Assembly: GCA_025267735.1 (NCBI GenBank)
Contig: CM046294.1
Span: 37,045,222 to 37,109,221, forward strand
Source of the DNA: Mactra quadrangularis
Lineage: Eukaryota; Mollusca; Bivalvia; Venerida; Mactridae
Direction: 5' to 3'
Length of the DNA stretch: 64,000 nt
A program made the translations under genes and the position numbers. This document shows positions 25,925 to 38,726 of this stretch, piece after piece (positions within the stretch are counted from its first letter, which is position 1; each line of letters starts with the position of its first letter). The notes below the pieces were generated by a model, which did not search any database, had not been told where the DNA came from, and was given only the letters and a program-made list of their open reading frames with translations.

Positions 25925-26712
25925 ATCAACTGGACTTTTCCCGCCAAAATTTGCATGGAAAAAGATTTGCATGCGTGCTATAAAAAAGTGTGAAGAAAAC
26001 AAGTGGTCAGATCGTCTTGAACTCAGTACAGATTTCACTCTATTTAGACGCTGTCACTTACAATTATGTGAATATACCCTATGGACCTTTGCTAGGAATA
26101 ACCCACATTGTCTTTCTTCAGTTAAATTCTTGGTGTCTGTTTTATGCAGTCGTCCGTCAAATAATACTTGTCTTCGTTGTTTACAGCCATGCAGTATCGA
26201 GGTTGAGCATAAGTTACTATATTGCCCATATACAAATGCAAAAACCTTGTTAGTAAAATATTTTGAGGACATTGGTGCTTTAAGCTGTTCCTTATCAACT
26301 CTGCTGCGTGGTTGTAGCAAGGAAGATATCTTTGCTTATATGCTTGGAAAATTAGACTGTAACTTTTGTAACTGTATTGACATTAACCTGTACCCAAGAT
26401 ACCTGTCATTATGTCATGTTCTTATTAGATCTGTTCTTAATGAAGATATTTAATTTTTCTGTAACTATCATGTAAACTGATTTCCTTTGCGAATGGATTC
26501 GTTTTCGTTTCGTGCTATCCATTTGCTTCCTGGATTTATTCATTTACAACTGTATTTGTTACATTTTCAATTTATTGTACATAACATATTCTGTTTTTCT
26601 ACTTACATACATGTACTTTTCTCTTATACTCTATTTATTGACTATGTCTATATGTTTGTAATTACTATGTAAATCTCCAGAAAATGGAGGCAATAAAGAT
26701 ATATATATATAG
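25925..26712 (+). mobile_element. 5'-truncated LINE, C-terminal ORF2 and 3' UTR
   Basis: An open frame of 160 residues (25971-26453) holds a Cys/His cluster, CLRCLQPCSIEVEHKLLYC, of the type found after the reverse transcriptase domain of many LINEs. The frame reads on from upstream sequence (PPKFAWKKICM) without its own convincing start. A 3' UTR with a GGAGGCAATAAAGATATAT end and AT-rich tail follows at about 26,690-26,712. The insertion probably lost everything upstream of the C-terminal domain. Confidence 0.65.
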
Positions 26713-27374
26713 TCGATAATCAAATCTACCAAAAATTACATTTTCTTAACTATCTAGAATAATATTTTTTTCTAAACCTTTATTGCTAGATCATGTGACA
26801 GATACAACTGATTAGCAATGAAACAGAGACAGGAAGGTTATCCTGTCATAAAAGTGTACCCGCTGTGCCTTGCTATATACAGTGTATTATACAATCACAC
26901 CAGGGGTCCCTATATCCGATAGCGCACATTATAAAATTAAGAAAAAATATATGAAAAATCCAAAAATTTTGGAAAAAAGTGCAAAACAGACCAACACTTC
27001 ATGTAGATATTTTAAAAATAAAAAATGCTCCGGAAACTAGAAACATACAGCTTTCTCATGTCGTTTGCACAAATTTGATCAAAGGACCGGAAAGGCTTTA
27101 TTTTTTAACTTATATCAGCATGAGTATTTCTTTTCCTTCTTATTTTATAGTAACGTGAGTAATCAAATAAAACCTTAAAACAGACCAAAACTTTACAATT
27201 TTACAAAAATATAAAAACAACTTTATGAAAGAAGGAAGTTTAATCATTTTAGCATCATTTGCACAAAATTGATAACTTAAAAAATAAAAGAGATATGGCC
27301 GTTTAAAGAATTTTCCCCTATACTTTTCTATTGACAATCGAGCATCGAATTGAGATTATGTATGGGCCTAAAAG
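26713..27374. other. Non-coding stretch
   Basis: AT-rich, no recognisable gene. Two related segments with caaaacagaccaaNact and cataaTTTGATC-like text around 26,980-27,075 and 27,178-27,275 suggest an old tandem duplication. Confidence 0.35.
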
Positions 27375-27590
27375 TTGGACATGACATTGTATAGGCGACC
27401 AGTCAACCTACACGCCTTTCGTAGACATGCCAAATCTCTTGATTTACCTGTTAACCAGTTACTAGGCGACTTCCGCCAGTTACTGACAAACGCTCTACAT
27501 GGTTAAGAATCAGTGGTGAGATGAGGAATAGCCGAGGAGATTATTTCATGACCAAACTCCACTGAAATATGCCCTGCCCAGGAATCGAAA
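27375..27590 (-). repeat. SINE family 1 copy, partial
   Basis: The reverse complement contains GGTCATGAAATAATCTCC, CACCACTGATTCTTAACCATG, GTCAGTAACTGGCGGAAGT and GGTTAACAGGTAAATC, the body of the family-1 SINE seen complete at 35456-35768. Confidence 0.7.
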
Positions 27591-27997
27591 GAATATTAAA
27601 TACACTATGTTAAGTTTTCATAGATTCAATCCAGAATTCAAAACATTTTTTTCACAAGCACTGACGAGGTATAGACAACCGTTTCTTACACTCTACTGCT
27701 GGAAATCACGGAACACAAAATAAATTTTGTTTTCTAAACTCACAGACAACCTCTTCTTTGCAATGGTAAATGTTTATTTGTACCGCAGGACAAATCTCCT
27801 AAATTGTAATTCCGGATACTAATTGAGTATGAATATGAAACAGAAATTCAGTAGTTGCATGCTCTTGTATCGTCTATTTGAAGGTTGGGCATGCAGTGCA
27901 TGCATTTTACTCGTATTTCTAAAATAGATGATATACTTTCTGGGTGTGTATTTACTTTAATTGAGCGATGGCAAGCACCATAGTCAACGCAGATTTT

Positions 27998-28207
27998 TTT
28001 GCTGGGTTTAACGCCGTGTCAACACGGCGTCCAGCTCACCTAACCTAGCTTTCCTGGACCCCGAAAACTTCTCCATATTATCTAATCCATGGAGGAAAAA
28101 TTGACATTATTGTCAAATTTTCATGGGAGGGTATAACCTCCCCGGGAGGGACACAATATTCCAAATCCCGACACGCTACCAACTGCGCTATCGACCCGGG
28201 TTAAGAT
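27998..28207 (-). repeat. SINE family 2 copy, tRNA-headed
   Basis: On the minus strand a tRNA-like head (GGGTCGATAGCGCAGTTGGT as A-box arm) leads into a body ending in CACGGCGTTAAACCCAGC. A better copy is at 61845-62133. The B box here is degraded. Confidence 0.65.
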
Positions 28208-28837
28208 TTTGTTTTGTCGACACAAAGTCGAAAAATCAATATGCACTGATGAAGGTTGTATACCGTTATCAATGTATAGTAACCGTTTGCTGATCTTGCG
28301 ACTTCTGGGTCGACCTAGCAAAATCTGCAATGATTGTGATGTTTGAAATTGGCCTATGAATAAATTCGGCGTATACAGATGTTGGTATGTAGCTATACAT
28401 GCTTGTATATAAGACATATAATAAGTCATTATGATGAAGCTGGTCATGAATTGAACTTTGGTAAATTCGATATTTTTAATAATTTACGTTATAAGTACAT
28501 AAAGTGTTTAGTCTCGGAGTCATGCAGACTGCCTATGAGATATAGGTTATGCACTTTTGTAGAGACGTTCGATTAAAAACAGAATACAATATTCTTTATA
28601 AAATGTTATGATATTACAAACGCTATTCATTTAATTTAGAATATACCATTTACTTTACCACAAGAGTTATTCATAAGCATATTCTTGACATTATAAAGAA
28701 GTTTTGTTATGGTTCCAACTTTAATATCTCAATGTAGTTAAACAATTTAACAAAACAGTGTTGATACGTTTTACATTTTTATTTATTGCGTTTGTTGCGT
28801 GGTTATTCTTAAGCATATTCTGGACAGTATAAAGGGC

Positions 28838-29070
28838 TATTGGTACTTTGCGAAACGGAACGAAACGGAACGGAACGAAAAGAGAGGCACCACATGGGGG
28901 AAATAAGAAATGAAATGTAATTTCTTAAAATCAATATACAGTAATCATAATAGTAAATTATATAAACTCTGTATAATCTTAGTCTATCCGATGAAACTCA
29001 TTATACACAAACAATTAAGTATGAACTATAGTTTTGTCTAGTTCCGTTTCGTTTTGCAAAGTACCATTAT
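28838..29070. mobile_element. MITE with GGTACTTTGCGAAACGG inverted repeats
   Basis: TATTGGTACTTTGCGAAACG at 28838 and its inverse GTTTCGTTTTGCAAAGTACC at about 29,046-29,065 bound a 230-bp element with no ORF. Further single ends lie at 29227-29261 and in the palindromes at 39.6 and 39.9 kb. Confidence 0.6.
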
Positions 29071-29457
29071 TGTCCATTTTTTCTCAACTGTCAAAGTTTG
29101 ATTAATTTCACGGTGAATGATTACACACTATTTCAATATCACGTGTGTAAGACAAAGAGCGTTTAGTCACCGTAAAATTATTCATGTTTTGACAGTTGAG
29201 AAAAAAAACCGAACAATACCTTCACGGGTATTGGTATTTTGCGAAACGGAACGAAACGAGAAAAAATTATTTATATACATGAAATGTTTTTTTTTATCTA
29301 ATAATCGTTTATGCTTCCATGTACAATAATGATCACAAGAATTTGTATGTCAATATTGTTCAAGTAATTTGCGACCGCTCATCAACGCCATAACTAATTA
29401 CTGATACCATACAACACTTTACTAAAAGTAAATGTAGAGTTTCTTTTTTAACGTCTG

Positions 29458-30358
29458 TTGAACCTCATTTTTCACAACCCGTGTTTTTCACAACTTGTGA
29501 AAAACGCGTACGTATTTTTCACAACTTGTGTGAAAAACACGTTAGCAAGCAAATTTCATACGAGCATAGAAACGCATTTTTCACAACATCAAATCTGGCG
29601 AAAAAAATGTTTGAAAAATTTGAGTTTTTTCGTACTAACGCATTTTTCACACATGTAAATTTTTAGTTGCCAGCTGTAAGTAAGTAAGTGAGTTATTTAT
29701 TTTCGTGACATGTGTTATGACAATATTACAAACATGAAAACAACATGAAGAGTAATTACAGATAAACACCCGACCCAATGGGTGTAAAAACCACAGCCTT
29801 TAAAAAGACAAATTTTGTGAAAAATGAGGTTCAAAGTTTGTTACAACCTGTTTTGTAATAAAAACCCGAATTGTAAAAACTATTACAAAACAGGTTATAA
29901 CAAACATACAAACGCGTTTTGTAATAAAAACCCGAAATGTAATGAAATGGCTAGTTGTATTAATTTTATTATAAAATATAGTACACTACATTTTATTGGT
30001 AAAGAAAGAAAATAATGTTTAACAAGCAAACATAAATGTTCAAATAGACAAATTACTTACATTTCGCAATGTTAATTTGAAGATTTCTACAGAAAAACAA
30101 GTTGTCATATTTTATTGCAAAAAGAGTTATTACAAAAGTGGTTGAACTTACCAACCGATTTATTATAAACTTTTGTTACAATTAGGGGTTTTATCACAAA
30201 ACGGGTTTTAACAAAAGTTGAAAAAAAACACGAGCGTAATTTTACAGGTTGTGAAAAACACGTTTGTGAAAAATGAGGTTTAATGTTGAACCTCATTTTT
30301 CACAGAACGCGTTTTTCACAACCTGTGAAGAACACGTTTGTGAAAAACGAGGTTCAAC
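29458..30358. repeat. Hairpin-rich repeats with TTGAACCTCATTTTTCACA ends
   Basis: The part at 29458-29660 is the reverse complement of the tail of the 0.73-kb repeat at 38727-39453: many copies of TTTTTCACAACTTGTGAAAA-type hairpins. TGTGAAAAATGAGGTT recurs at about 29,818 and 30,267, and a compact hairpin TTGAACCTCATTTTTCACAG...ACGAGGTTCAA fills 30286-30358. Between 29,838 and 29,940, TTTTGTAATAAAAACCCGAA occurs twice. No coding sequence. Confidence 0.6.
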
Positions 30359-30742
30359 ATGGCAAACTTGTTCAATTCTGGAATCTATCGCCCGCCTCGA
30401 GGTTTTATCAGCACACTTTCACAGCAATTTTGTTACTATTCATACAACATATGAATTCCAGTATTGAGCGACGGTAAAAAATCTGACAATGAAATCTTAC
30501 CTCTGAAATTGACCACTGTGTTACAATTCACAAAATATAACTCACATATTTGCATAAATAAAACTACAATGACCTTTACTTTTATATATCAATTACATAA
30601 GCTATAATCATATTCATTTAAGTTTAATATGCATGCATCTTCCCAACATGTAAACCTTTTTTTACCAACGGTATATCTTACCAAAACATGAAATACTGTA
30701 GAATCTTCATGTTGCCATCTAATAAATAATAAATAAATATAA

Positions 30743-32822
30743 GTGTCAGGGCGGATAATGGGTTATGTGCTTCATGCGTCATGCCCCAAGAGTCGCTAGT
30801 TTGAATCCCTCTCCTCCACTTAAACGACTAAGGCTTGATAGAAAGTGCTATAAACATAACATATTACCATGGATATTCGCGCTGTTACAAGGGAGCGTAA
30901 CGTAGGATGCTGGGACATAAGTGTTCTTAGAAGCATTAGAATAATAACTCTGCATAGCAATGAACATGTTGCTAAGTGTGCTTTAGCAGCTGCTATGGAC
31001 CTCAAGGCGGTTGATTCGGATGTGAAACTTGTTAATACGGAAATTATTACAGTACCATGGGGCATGTGTGCTTACTATGTTCCTTAAGATGACTTCTCTA
31101 TGTGCTAAAGTGGTTGCTTGAACGTAAAGATGGTTAAATAAGGCACAACTCTGGCTGGTTGAAGACCTTAGAGTGGTTGCGACCAGGGATGGGGCCAATT
31201 AATTGTTCTGAACAATTAATTGCCAATTAATTACTGTGTGAAAAACAATGGTAATTGTAATTAATTATTTTATAAAAAAATGGAAAACAATGGTAATTAT
31301 AATTAATTACTTAGGAAATTTAGGCAATAATTAATTGATTTCAATTATTTTTCAATTACTTTATGATACATTTGCATATGTTTCAATAAATGCCACTTAG
31401 TTTCCAAACTGGCCCCCTCTTTTCTGTTTTTCACACCTTTCACACCTGATGAATGGGTTCTTTACTGTCATAACAATAGTGTTTGTAATATGAAATCTAT
31501 AGCTAATTGATTGATAACCCTGCATGGTGTTATAGTAAAAGATTAAATTGTCTGACTGGTCACTGACAGTTGAGCATTGAGGTGATAATCTTGAAGACAA
31601 CGCCCATATTGAGTAAATGTTTCACATTGTTTCTGTTGATATGATGTGCATTGTATAAATAAAACATAACTAAGAATATTGGAAGAAAATAAAGTATCAA
31701 GTACATGTATACTGCAATTTGAGTAATCTTATCTTCTATTTAGTGTTTTAAAGGTAAGGACAATAATTAACAGTGTTTTTTTTACCTCTGCATCCTGAGT
31801 CCAGGACTCATTTAATTTGCTGTGGATGCAAAGTTTCAAAATATAATGTGCATCTTTTGGATGCATAGTTTTTCTGAGTATGGAGTCCTGTCTGACAGGA
31901 ATTTGGTAATGCATGTAAATACCAAATTGTGTTCAAGTTATGTCAATCATATTCTAGGTCAGCAAATCTTCTACAGATAAAAATAATAATGTGCTTTACT
32001 ACAGATAAGCATAAAAATATTAAGGAAAAGAAGTTTTGATTAATCTCAAACTAAATTAATGAAAATAAACTTCTTAAATTTATTTGACAGTTTTGAATAA
32101 TTTCAGTATCAGAAGCATTGTAATTAATGTAGAAATCAAATTCATTTTTCTTCATTCCATTGTTAATATACCCTTCATATCACCAAAGCAATATTAACCT
32201 TGTAACTTTGATTAGTCGGCTAAGTTTTGGGACTCATAGATTTATAGCCCAGCAAGTCCTAGGACCCACACTGATGAGTTGGTAAAAAAATCACTGTATT
32301 AATACGTGTCAGTAACTGGAATTCCATTTTTTGCCTAAATACGTCATTGAAATAATTAATTAATAATTAATTGTTTTTGTAAATAATGGTAATTGTAATT
32401 AATTATTGTCCTTACTCAGGGTAATTAACAATTAATTATAATTACTGAGGTTGAGAATAATGGTAATTATAATTAATTACTTTGCAAGTAATTGACCCCA
32501 TCCCTGGTTGCGACATCGTGCGTCCACGTGCGACGTTAACCATCTAAATAAAGTATTTGAATAAAAACTGAAACATTAATTTTGTTTATCATAATATACT
32601 TTAAATATAATATGATATTGACCCATGTTGTGAAAATTGCGTTAGGACTAAAAATAAAAGATTATGTCTAACGTAATTTTCACATTGCTCATTTGTGAAA
32701 AACGCGTACGCAATTTTCACCACATGTAAAAAATACTAACGTGTTTTTCACAAGTTGTGAAAATTGCGTACGCGTTTTTCACAAGTTGTGAAAAACACGG
32801 GTTGTGAAAAATGAGGTCCAAC
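30743..32822 (+). mobile_element. Repeat family A copy, interrupted by a hAT element
   Basis: The sequence starts GTGTCAGGGCGGATAATG and ends GGTTGTGAAAAATGAGGTCCAAC. Without the inserted hAT element and one TSD copy it is about 749 bp and aligns along its length with 38727-39453. Its left half consists of diverged ~30-bp modules around GCTATGGACNTNNNNGCGGTTG. Its right third is hairpin modules of TTTTCACAAGTTGTGAAAA. It is non-autonomous and of unknown class. Confidence 0.7.
31184..32506. mobile_element. Non-autonomous hAT transposon, 8-bp TSD
   Basis: The ends are CAGGGATGGGG and CCCCATCCCTG, the hAT terminal sequence. The 8-bp TSD GTTGCGAC is at 31176-31183 and 32507-32514, and the uninterrupted target is visible in the sister repeat at 39,141-39,148. 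Subterminal parts at both ends hold many AATTAATT/GGTAATTATAATTAATTAC repeats. No transposase frame is found in the 1,323 bp. Confidence 0.9.
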
Positions 32823-32899
32823 AAAGCATCGTCGGTTAATCCACGATACATTACTCCGCTATGTTGCGTTGTGTACCGTCGGACAATTGGTTAGGAAAA

Positions 32900-33187
32900 T
32901 CTCGTAATTATGAGTAATATATGAGGTAGTTTCATTGGTTCCGCAAGTAAACCACTGTGGAGCTTAGATCATGAGATAATTCCTACGGCCATTCTCACTC
33001 CTACCACTGATTCTGAATCATGAAGGGCAGTAGTCAGTCACTAACGGAAGTATGCGCCTAGTAGTAGGTTAACAGCTAAATCCAGAGATTTTGCCTTTCG
33101 AGGCAACAGTGAGTATAGATAGACTGACCGCCGTGATATAACCTATGCAATGTGTTGCTACGGCGTTAAACCCAACATAAAAAAAAC
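32900..33187 (+). repeat. SINE family 1 copy, 5'-truncated
   Basis: Body and tail of the family-1 SINE: GGAGCTTAGATCATGAGATA, CACTGATTCTGAATCATGAA, GGTTAACAGCTAAATCCAGA and the end GTTGCTACGGCGTTAAACCC plus an A-rich tail. The tRNA head is degraded. Confidence 0.7.
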
Positions 33188-33361
33188 TAGAGTTATGTCC
33201 CTTCGCATTGTAATTGATATAGTTTGAATAAGTATACCAACTTTCAATTAAATGTCTTGTGAAATGTTGAAGATATGGGCTATTAGAATCATTTGACCTC
33301 ACAAGCAACGCCAACACGAACACCGACGTCCAACTGGTAGCATAAACTCTTCTTTCTCCCC

Positions 33362-33537
33362 TCCCCGCCCGGCTTACACAGTCGGTAGCGCACGAGTCTA
33401 CAGATCGAGGGGTCGTAGGTTCGATTCCCGGGCGGAGCATACTTTCGTTGAGCTTGGGCATGAAATTATTTCTACGATCATTCTCCTTAAGTGTGTTGCT
33501 ACGGCGTTGAACCCAACAAAAACAAACAAACAAACAA
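33362..33537 (+). repeat. SINE family 1 copy with internal deletion
   Basis: The tRNA-like head is GCCCGGCTTACACAGTCGGT with B box GGTTCGATTCCCGGGC. The centre of the body is missing; the tail GTTGCTACGGCGTTGAACCC is followed by (CAAA)n. Confidence 0.75.
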
Positions 33538-35450
33538 TCTCCTTTGCATCGCTCGAAAGTTGCGCTCGTTTACTTTCTACACTCTGCTAAAAGACCATGC
33601 TCAAACCGATATTTCTATTTTTAGACAGAGACAAAAACACGTTTTAATAGAATGACTGTCACATAGGTTTCAAAAGCAGATGCGTGATCGACTATACGCT
33701 GAGCTGCATTTATTCATTAAGAAGAGCTTGATAAGAATTACGCAGCCCTCGCAGCCCTGTGAACATACTGGTGTGAAATTCACCCACTGTGCCGATTTTT
33801 GTCTGGTTTCCAGTCGTGATTTGACAGGTAAAAGTACGTCAGGCAAAGTATGATAATGGCCGCACTCGATGTAATGAATTAGGTAGTAGATAATTATGTT
33901 TTCAAATGAACATTTCTCAATTCACAGGCTAAAATCAAAGGATCCTTGTACAAGAATTACAGTGGATATTTTAGTTGTTCGGGAACATTTATGCTAAATA
34001 AAGAATTCGAAATTCTAACGAGATTAATCCACGTCCGAATTGTGTTCACTTCGAGACATGTTTTTTGTCAGTCGTTCGCTAAATTTATCAGAAAATTGAA
34101 ATCGAATGACCTATATACATTGTAGTACCGAACTCCTACTTAAGTTACTAACATCAGCAAATGATCATGCCAGATTAAGAAAACGTAAATGAAAATTTTG
34201 TTATCTGAATAAAAACTGTGGGGCAGCCATTATTCACGCATTAATTTGTTAATCAGACTGGTCGTCATTTTTGCCGTGTTAGGAACAATATACGTCACGT
34301 GATTCCCCACACTGTTTAAGCAGAGTAAAGAAAGTGAACGAGTGAATTTTTTAAGCAATGCAAAGGAGAGTTGATACGAACCATTCAGTGTCAGTTTATC
34401 CAGGGCTCGAACCTAAGCTCGCATACTCGCAAAATGCTAGTGGATTTTGAAAACTGCGACTAACTTTTATTCTAACTCGCAATTTTTCGCGAGTTGAAAT
34501 CGCCGCAAACGTTTTACTGTCTAAACTACTAAGGCTCAAATCAGCATTGAAAAGGCCAGATAGATCGATAGTAATTATTAAAGATTCACTGTTAAAACAT
34601 GTTGGGATAGTTTTGTCTATCTCTCAATAACGCCATTGTTCTCTCTAGTTAAACGTTGCACTACGTTGTTTTTATATTGCATATATGAATACTTACCATG
34701 TATGCTATCAAAATTTACTAAGAAATAATGCGAGTGATTATTTTCATTTTGCGAGCCCAGTTTTTGTTAAATTCGAGCCTTGGTTCATCATAAAGCCTAA
34801 TAACCGTGATTGATAATGTAAACCAAACGTAAAATATTCTATACTAAAATTAACTAGCGTGAAATTGCTTTTTTTCTTCAATTACATTGGTTTCAACTTG
34901 CAACAATTGCATGTGCATTTATCATTATTAAAATCTTACTGATACGTTATTGCAAAACTTGTTCAAATTCACGTAAACTCGCGCTTAATGTAGGCTTGTT
35001 TTGCATTCACTCATCAACATATTATGAAATACATGTTCATGATTTGAATGAATGCTTTGGACAGCATAATGACAACCTGACTTTTTGACGGCTATATTGG
35101 TAGACAAATTAGTAAAAAAATATTAGTTTTTACCTAATTTCATAATATATATTTCCTTATGTTCTGATTTTTGCTTCAAATTTCAAAATTAAGATTCAAT
35201 CTAAAACTCTCCAAATTAATTTCATTTTATGCAATATCACAGCATGCATGAATAACACGTTAAAACCTGGGGTTAAATGTATGTAGAACCTCATTTTTTC
35301 ACACACAAAAAATGTTATTTCACATCAAATGAAAATTACGAGCGAGTTCTTTACAAACTTGAAAAATGCATTTGATTTTATCCGATATTTAGAATGAACT
35401 TAATTTTCACAACTAAAATTCAAATCATTATACACCCTATAGTATCAGAA
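33538..35450. other. Non-coding stretch
   Basis: No recognisable gene. A tail-like AACCTCATTTTTTCACAC at about 35,286 is a fragment of the hairpin repeat family. Confidence 0.4.
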
Positions 35451-35455
35451 AAAGC

Positions 35456-35768
35456 CACCCGGCTAGCTCAGTTGGTAGCACACAAGTCTACTGGTCGAGA
35501 GGTCGTGAGTTCGATTCCCGGGCGGAGCATTTTTTCGTAGAGCTTAGTCATGAAATTATTTCTACGGCCATTCTCCCTCCTACCAATGATTCTTAATTAT
35601 GTAGGGCAGTTGTCAGTCACTGACGAATGTATGAACTTAATAGTTGGTTAACAGCTAAATCCAGAGATTTAGCCTTTCTAGGAACAGTGAGTAGGTTGAC
35701 TGACCGCCGTTATATGACCTATACAATGTGTTGCTACGCGTTAATCCCAACAAAATCAAACAAACAGT
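35456..35768 (+). repeat. SINE family 1, full-length tRNA-headed copy
   Basis: The head CACCCGGCTAGCTCAGTTGG with B box GAGTTCGATTCCCGGGCGGA is tRNA-like. The body contains GAGCTTAGTCATGAAATTAT, CCACTGATTC-type and GGTTAACAGCTAAATCCAGA segments. The 3' end is GTTGCTACGCGTTAATCCCA then (CAAA)n. Four more copies or parts occur in the window. Confidence 0.8.
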
Positions 35769-35789
35769 ATCAGATAAGTAAACATTACT

Positions 35790-36420
35790 ATAAGGACAGA
35801 GTAGCACTGCTTAACTTCACATAGGACTTGAGGTCCATAGCAGCCACTTTAGCGCCATAAGCAACACTTTTATAGTTCATTACTCTAGTACCTTAGCACT
35901 CACATAAGGTCCTAACATCCTACCTCGCACTATCTAGAAACTGCATATAGGTCAATTGCTTCAAATTTACCGTCCCTAACAACTGCAGCGTGTTCAGTTA
36001 CCCTGAACGTTCCAAAACGCTCCGTAACGGAAGTGTCGGAACAACTCAACCCAAAGACAACTCAACCCGAGACAACTTAATCCCCTACTAACGGATTGAG
36101 ATGTCCCAACTTTGAGTTGAGTTATGCACGGGTTGAGTTGTCTTCGGGTTGAGTTCTCCCGTACCCGTAACGTTAGCTAACAGTCGTTACTGAACACGCA
36201 GCTGTTGTAAGGTCCATAACAAAGAGTCTCGCACTCCTAGCAACCGCACGAATACCCATGGTAACCACATTTGCGCCCCTAGCAACCGCATTAAGATACA
36301 TATCAACAACTCTCTCGTCCTTAGCTCTTAGTAGTTTTAGTGGAGTAGAGAGGGTCGAACGAGCGACCCCTGGGGTGAGAAGCGAGGGTCGAACCAGCGA
36401 TCCCTGGGGTGAGAACAAAA
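35790..36420 (-). repeat. Diverged relative of repeat family A
   Basis: Reverse-oriented modules such as GAGGTCCATAGCAGCCACTT, CACATAAGGTCCTAACATCC and CACGAATACCCATGGTAACC resemble the ~30-bp modules of repeat A. A short triplicated motif of GAGTTG/CAACTC words lies at 36,040-36,165 (for example GACAACTCAACCC, GGGTTGAGTTGTC). It abuts the LINE remnant at about 36,424. Confidence 0.5.
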
Positions 36421-36423
36421 CTG

Positions 36424-38720
36424 ATTTTCAGTTTTAACCACAACCCATTTAAATAAACTGAATCAAAAGCGCGTTTAAGGTCAATCATGCAACAATATAA
36501 ACGTTGTATTTCGCTCAGTATCTTATTTATTACTGAATGTAGTATAAATGCAGCATCTATAGTAGATCTGCCATTGCGGAAACCAAATTGGGCGTCTGTT
36601 AATATTTCGTTTTTTTCTGCCCAATCATTTAATCTTTGATTAAGAACACCTGTAAATATTTTCGAGAGACAACTAACAATCTTCACCCCTCTGTAATTTC
36701 GAGCGTCATTTGGGTTATTTTTCTTGAAGATTGGAGTTATATAACCTTTTGACCAGCTGGATGGAAAATGTCCAGAGGATAAAATTTTGTTGAACAAATC
36801 AACAATATGCGAAGATAAAATATCGAAACTTTCAATAAAGTATTCATTTAATAGATTATCTATGCTATAAGCTTTGTTTCGCTTTAAACCCTTAATAACT
36901 TTTTTTTATTTCGAGCGCAGTGATTGGTATGTCTAATTCTTCGAATCGACAAGAGTTATCATTAAATTTTTGATTGGCGCAAAAGCTTTCAGACTCTTGA
37001 TTTGTGACAGTTTGTAAATCAGTCTGCAATGAAGAGAAATACTGGTAGAAATCTTCTACACTAACATTATTATAAGTTTTATTTTTTCGTCTAAAAAGGT
37101 TCCAAAAGTCCTTAGGTTTTGAATGACGTAAATTTTGTATTTTACGTAAACGTTCGAATTCAATTTTTTTCTTCTTAGAATTGATCATTTTTTTATACTT
37201 AGATTTTAATTCGGTCATATTACTCCTAGCCAGATCCGTTTTACAATTGTTAAAAACTAATATAGACTTATGATAGTCTGTTTTGGCTTTTTTACATTCC
37301 TGATCGAACCATTCAGCATTTTTACTAACTGATTTACGTCCCGATTCTCTGTTTGGGTTGATAGTCTTAGTTTTACTGAACAGAGGCGTAGCAATATCAT
37401 TTATAACGCCTGTAAATTTTCTATACATAAATCTATTCTTTCTTGATCGTTTAAATGAGAACAACTATTTATAATAGTATTTATTAACGGAAGTTGCCCT
37501 ATGAGTTTACCCCTGAAAGTGTCCCGCATATCATCAGACCACCTTATTGACGTACTATATTCATATGATTCATGTTCAAAATGTACACTAGTTTTACAAG
37601 TAATATTGAAAGAAAGTGCGCAATGATCGGACCATTCATTTATGGATAAAACATTAAAATCATTTATTCTGTGAAAATTACATTCCTTCAATAATAAGTA
37701 ATCAATTGTACTAGACCCTTGATTGTTTACATAGGTATAAGACCCTTCGATATCGTTTGCTAATCTACCATTAGCAATACGCAATGATGTACTTTTACAA
37801 AGTTCAATCAATTTTAATCCGTGAGAATTAGTGACTGAGTCGCACGAATTTCTAACAAGCTGTGAATCAGGTGAATAATTATCGTCGTCAATAATGTCAA
37901 TATATGAGTCATAAACAATAAAATCGTGTTTTCTGCCCACGCGTGCATTTAGATCACCTGTGAGTAAAATTTCACCTTCATGCTGAAAAAAGTTTATATC
38001 ATCTTGCAATATATCAAATAAATTAACATTGATAACATTGTATGAAGGCGAACCTTCCACCCATATGTAAGAACCACATAAAAATACATCATTTTCGAAA
38101 CCAAAATATGTCTTGTCTAACTTTAACCATATGATAGTATTATAATGTTTTTTCACTATAGAAACACCTTTTGATATTGTATCTTTAATATATAATACGA
38201 TGCCACCGCTATTACGTTTAGCTCTCCGATGTTGAAAAGTTTGATAAAAATTATTGCTTGTGTAACCGTTTATTTCAATATCCGAATGTTCATTAGTCCA
38301 GGATTCATACAAAAATATGATATGATTTTGTAAAAGAGTATTGATGAAATTCTTATTGCTAAGTTTATATTTTGTTAAACCGTTAACATTCCAAGAAAAT
38401 ATCTTCAAATCAGCCTCCGTTACGACCTATTGATGCCTTCCAGTTGAATTATTGGATGTTTGTGTATTTTGCTTCGTTGGTACACCATCAATATACAGGG
38501 TATCATAGTTTATATTGGCTCTCTTGCCATTTCTCCTAGCTTCCTTCATTATTGGAACCAGAGATCGACGAATATCAGCTATGTCTTTGGGATATTGTTC
38601 ATTTATAAATATACCAGAGCCTTTCAATTCCTTACTTTGGCGCCTTACAGTTTCACGATCTTTAACGAACGTAAATTTTGCAACGATATTTCTGTTCTTC
38701 TTGGTTTGGGAAGTGTAATG
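36424..38720 (-). mobile_element. Truncated LINE: ORF1 end, endonuclease, start of RT
   Basis: Right to left: an ORF1 C-terminal part at 38427-38718 (GSGIFINEQYPKDIADIRRS, KANINYDTLYIDG-like RANINYDTLYIDG); an apurinic-type endonuclease at 37401-38408 (MKIFSWNVNGL, LTGDLNARVG, INEWSDHCALSF); a linker frame at 36892-37464; and the first RT blocks at 36424-36797 (NYRGVKIVSCLSKIFTGVLN, QFGFRNGRSTID, CMIDLKRAFDSV). The junctions between frames are frameshifts. The 3' two thirds of the RT are missing. ORF1 plus ORF2 layout and two-ORF spacing fit a CR1/L1-type element; the clade is not assigned. Confidence 0.8.
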
Positions 38721-38726
38721 TTGAGG

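Noticed and set aside
30820..31198. Overlapping 70-80-aa ORFs in repeat A
   Set aside because: Present on both strands of a repeat built from ~30-bp modules, with no recognisable domain and not conserved in frame between copies.
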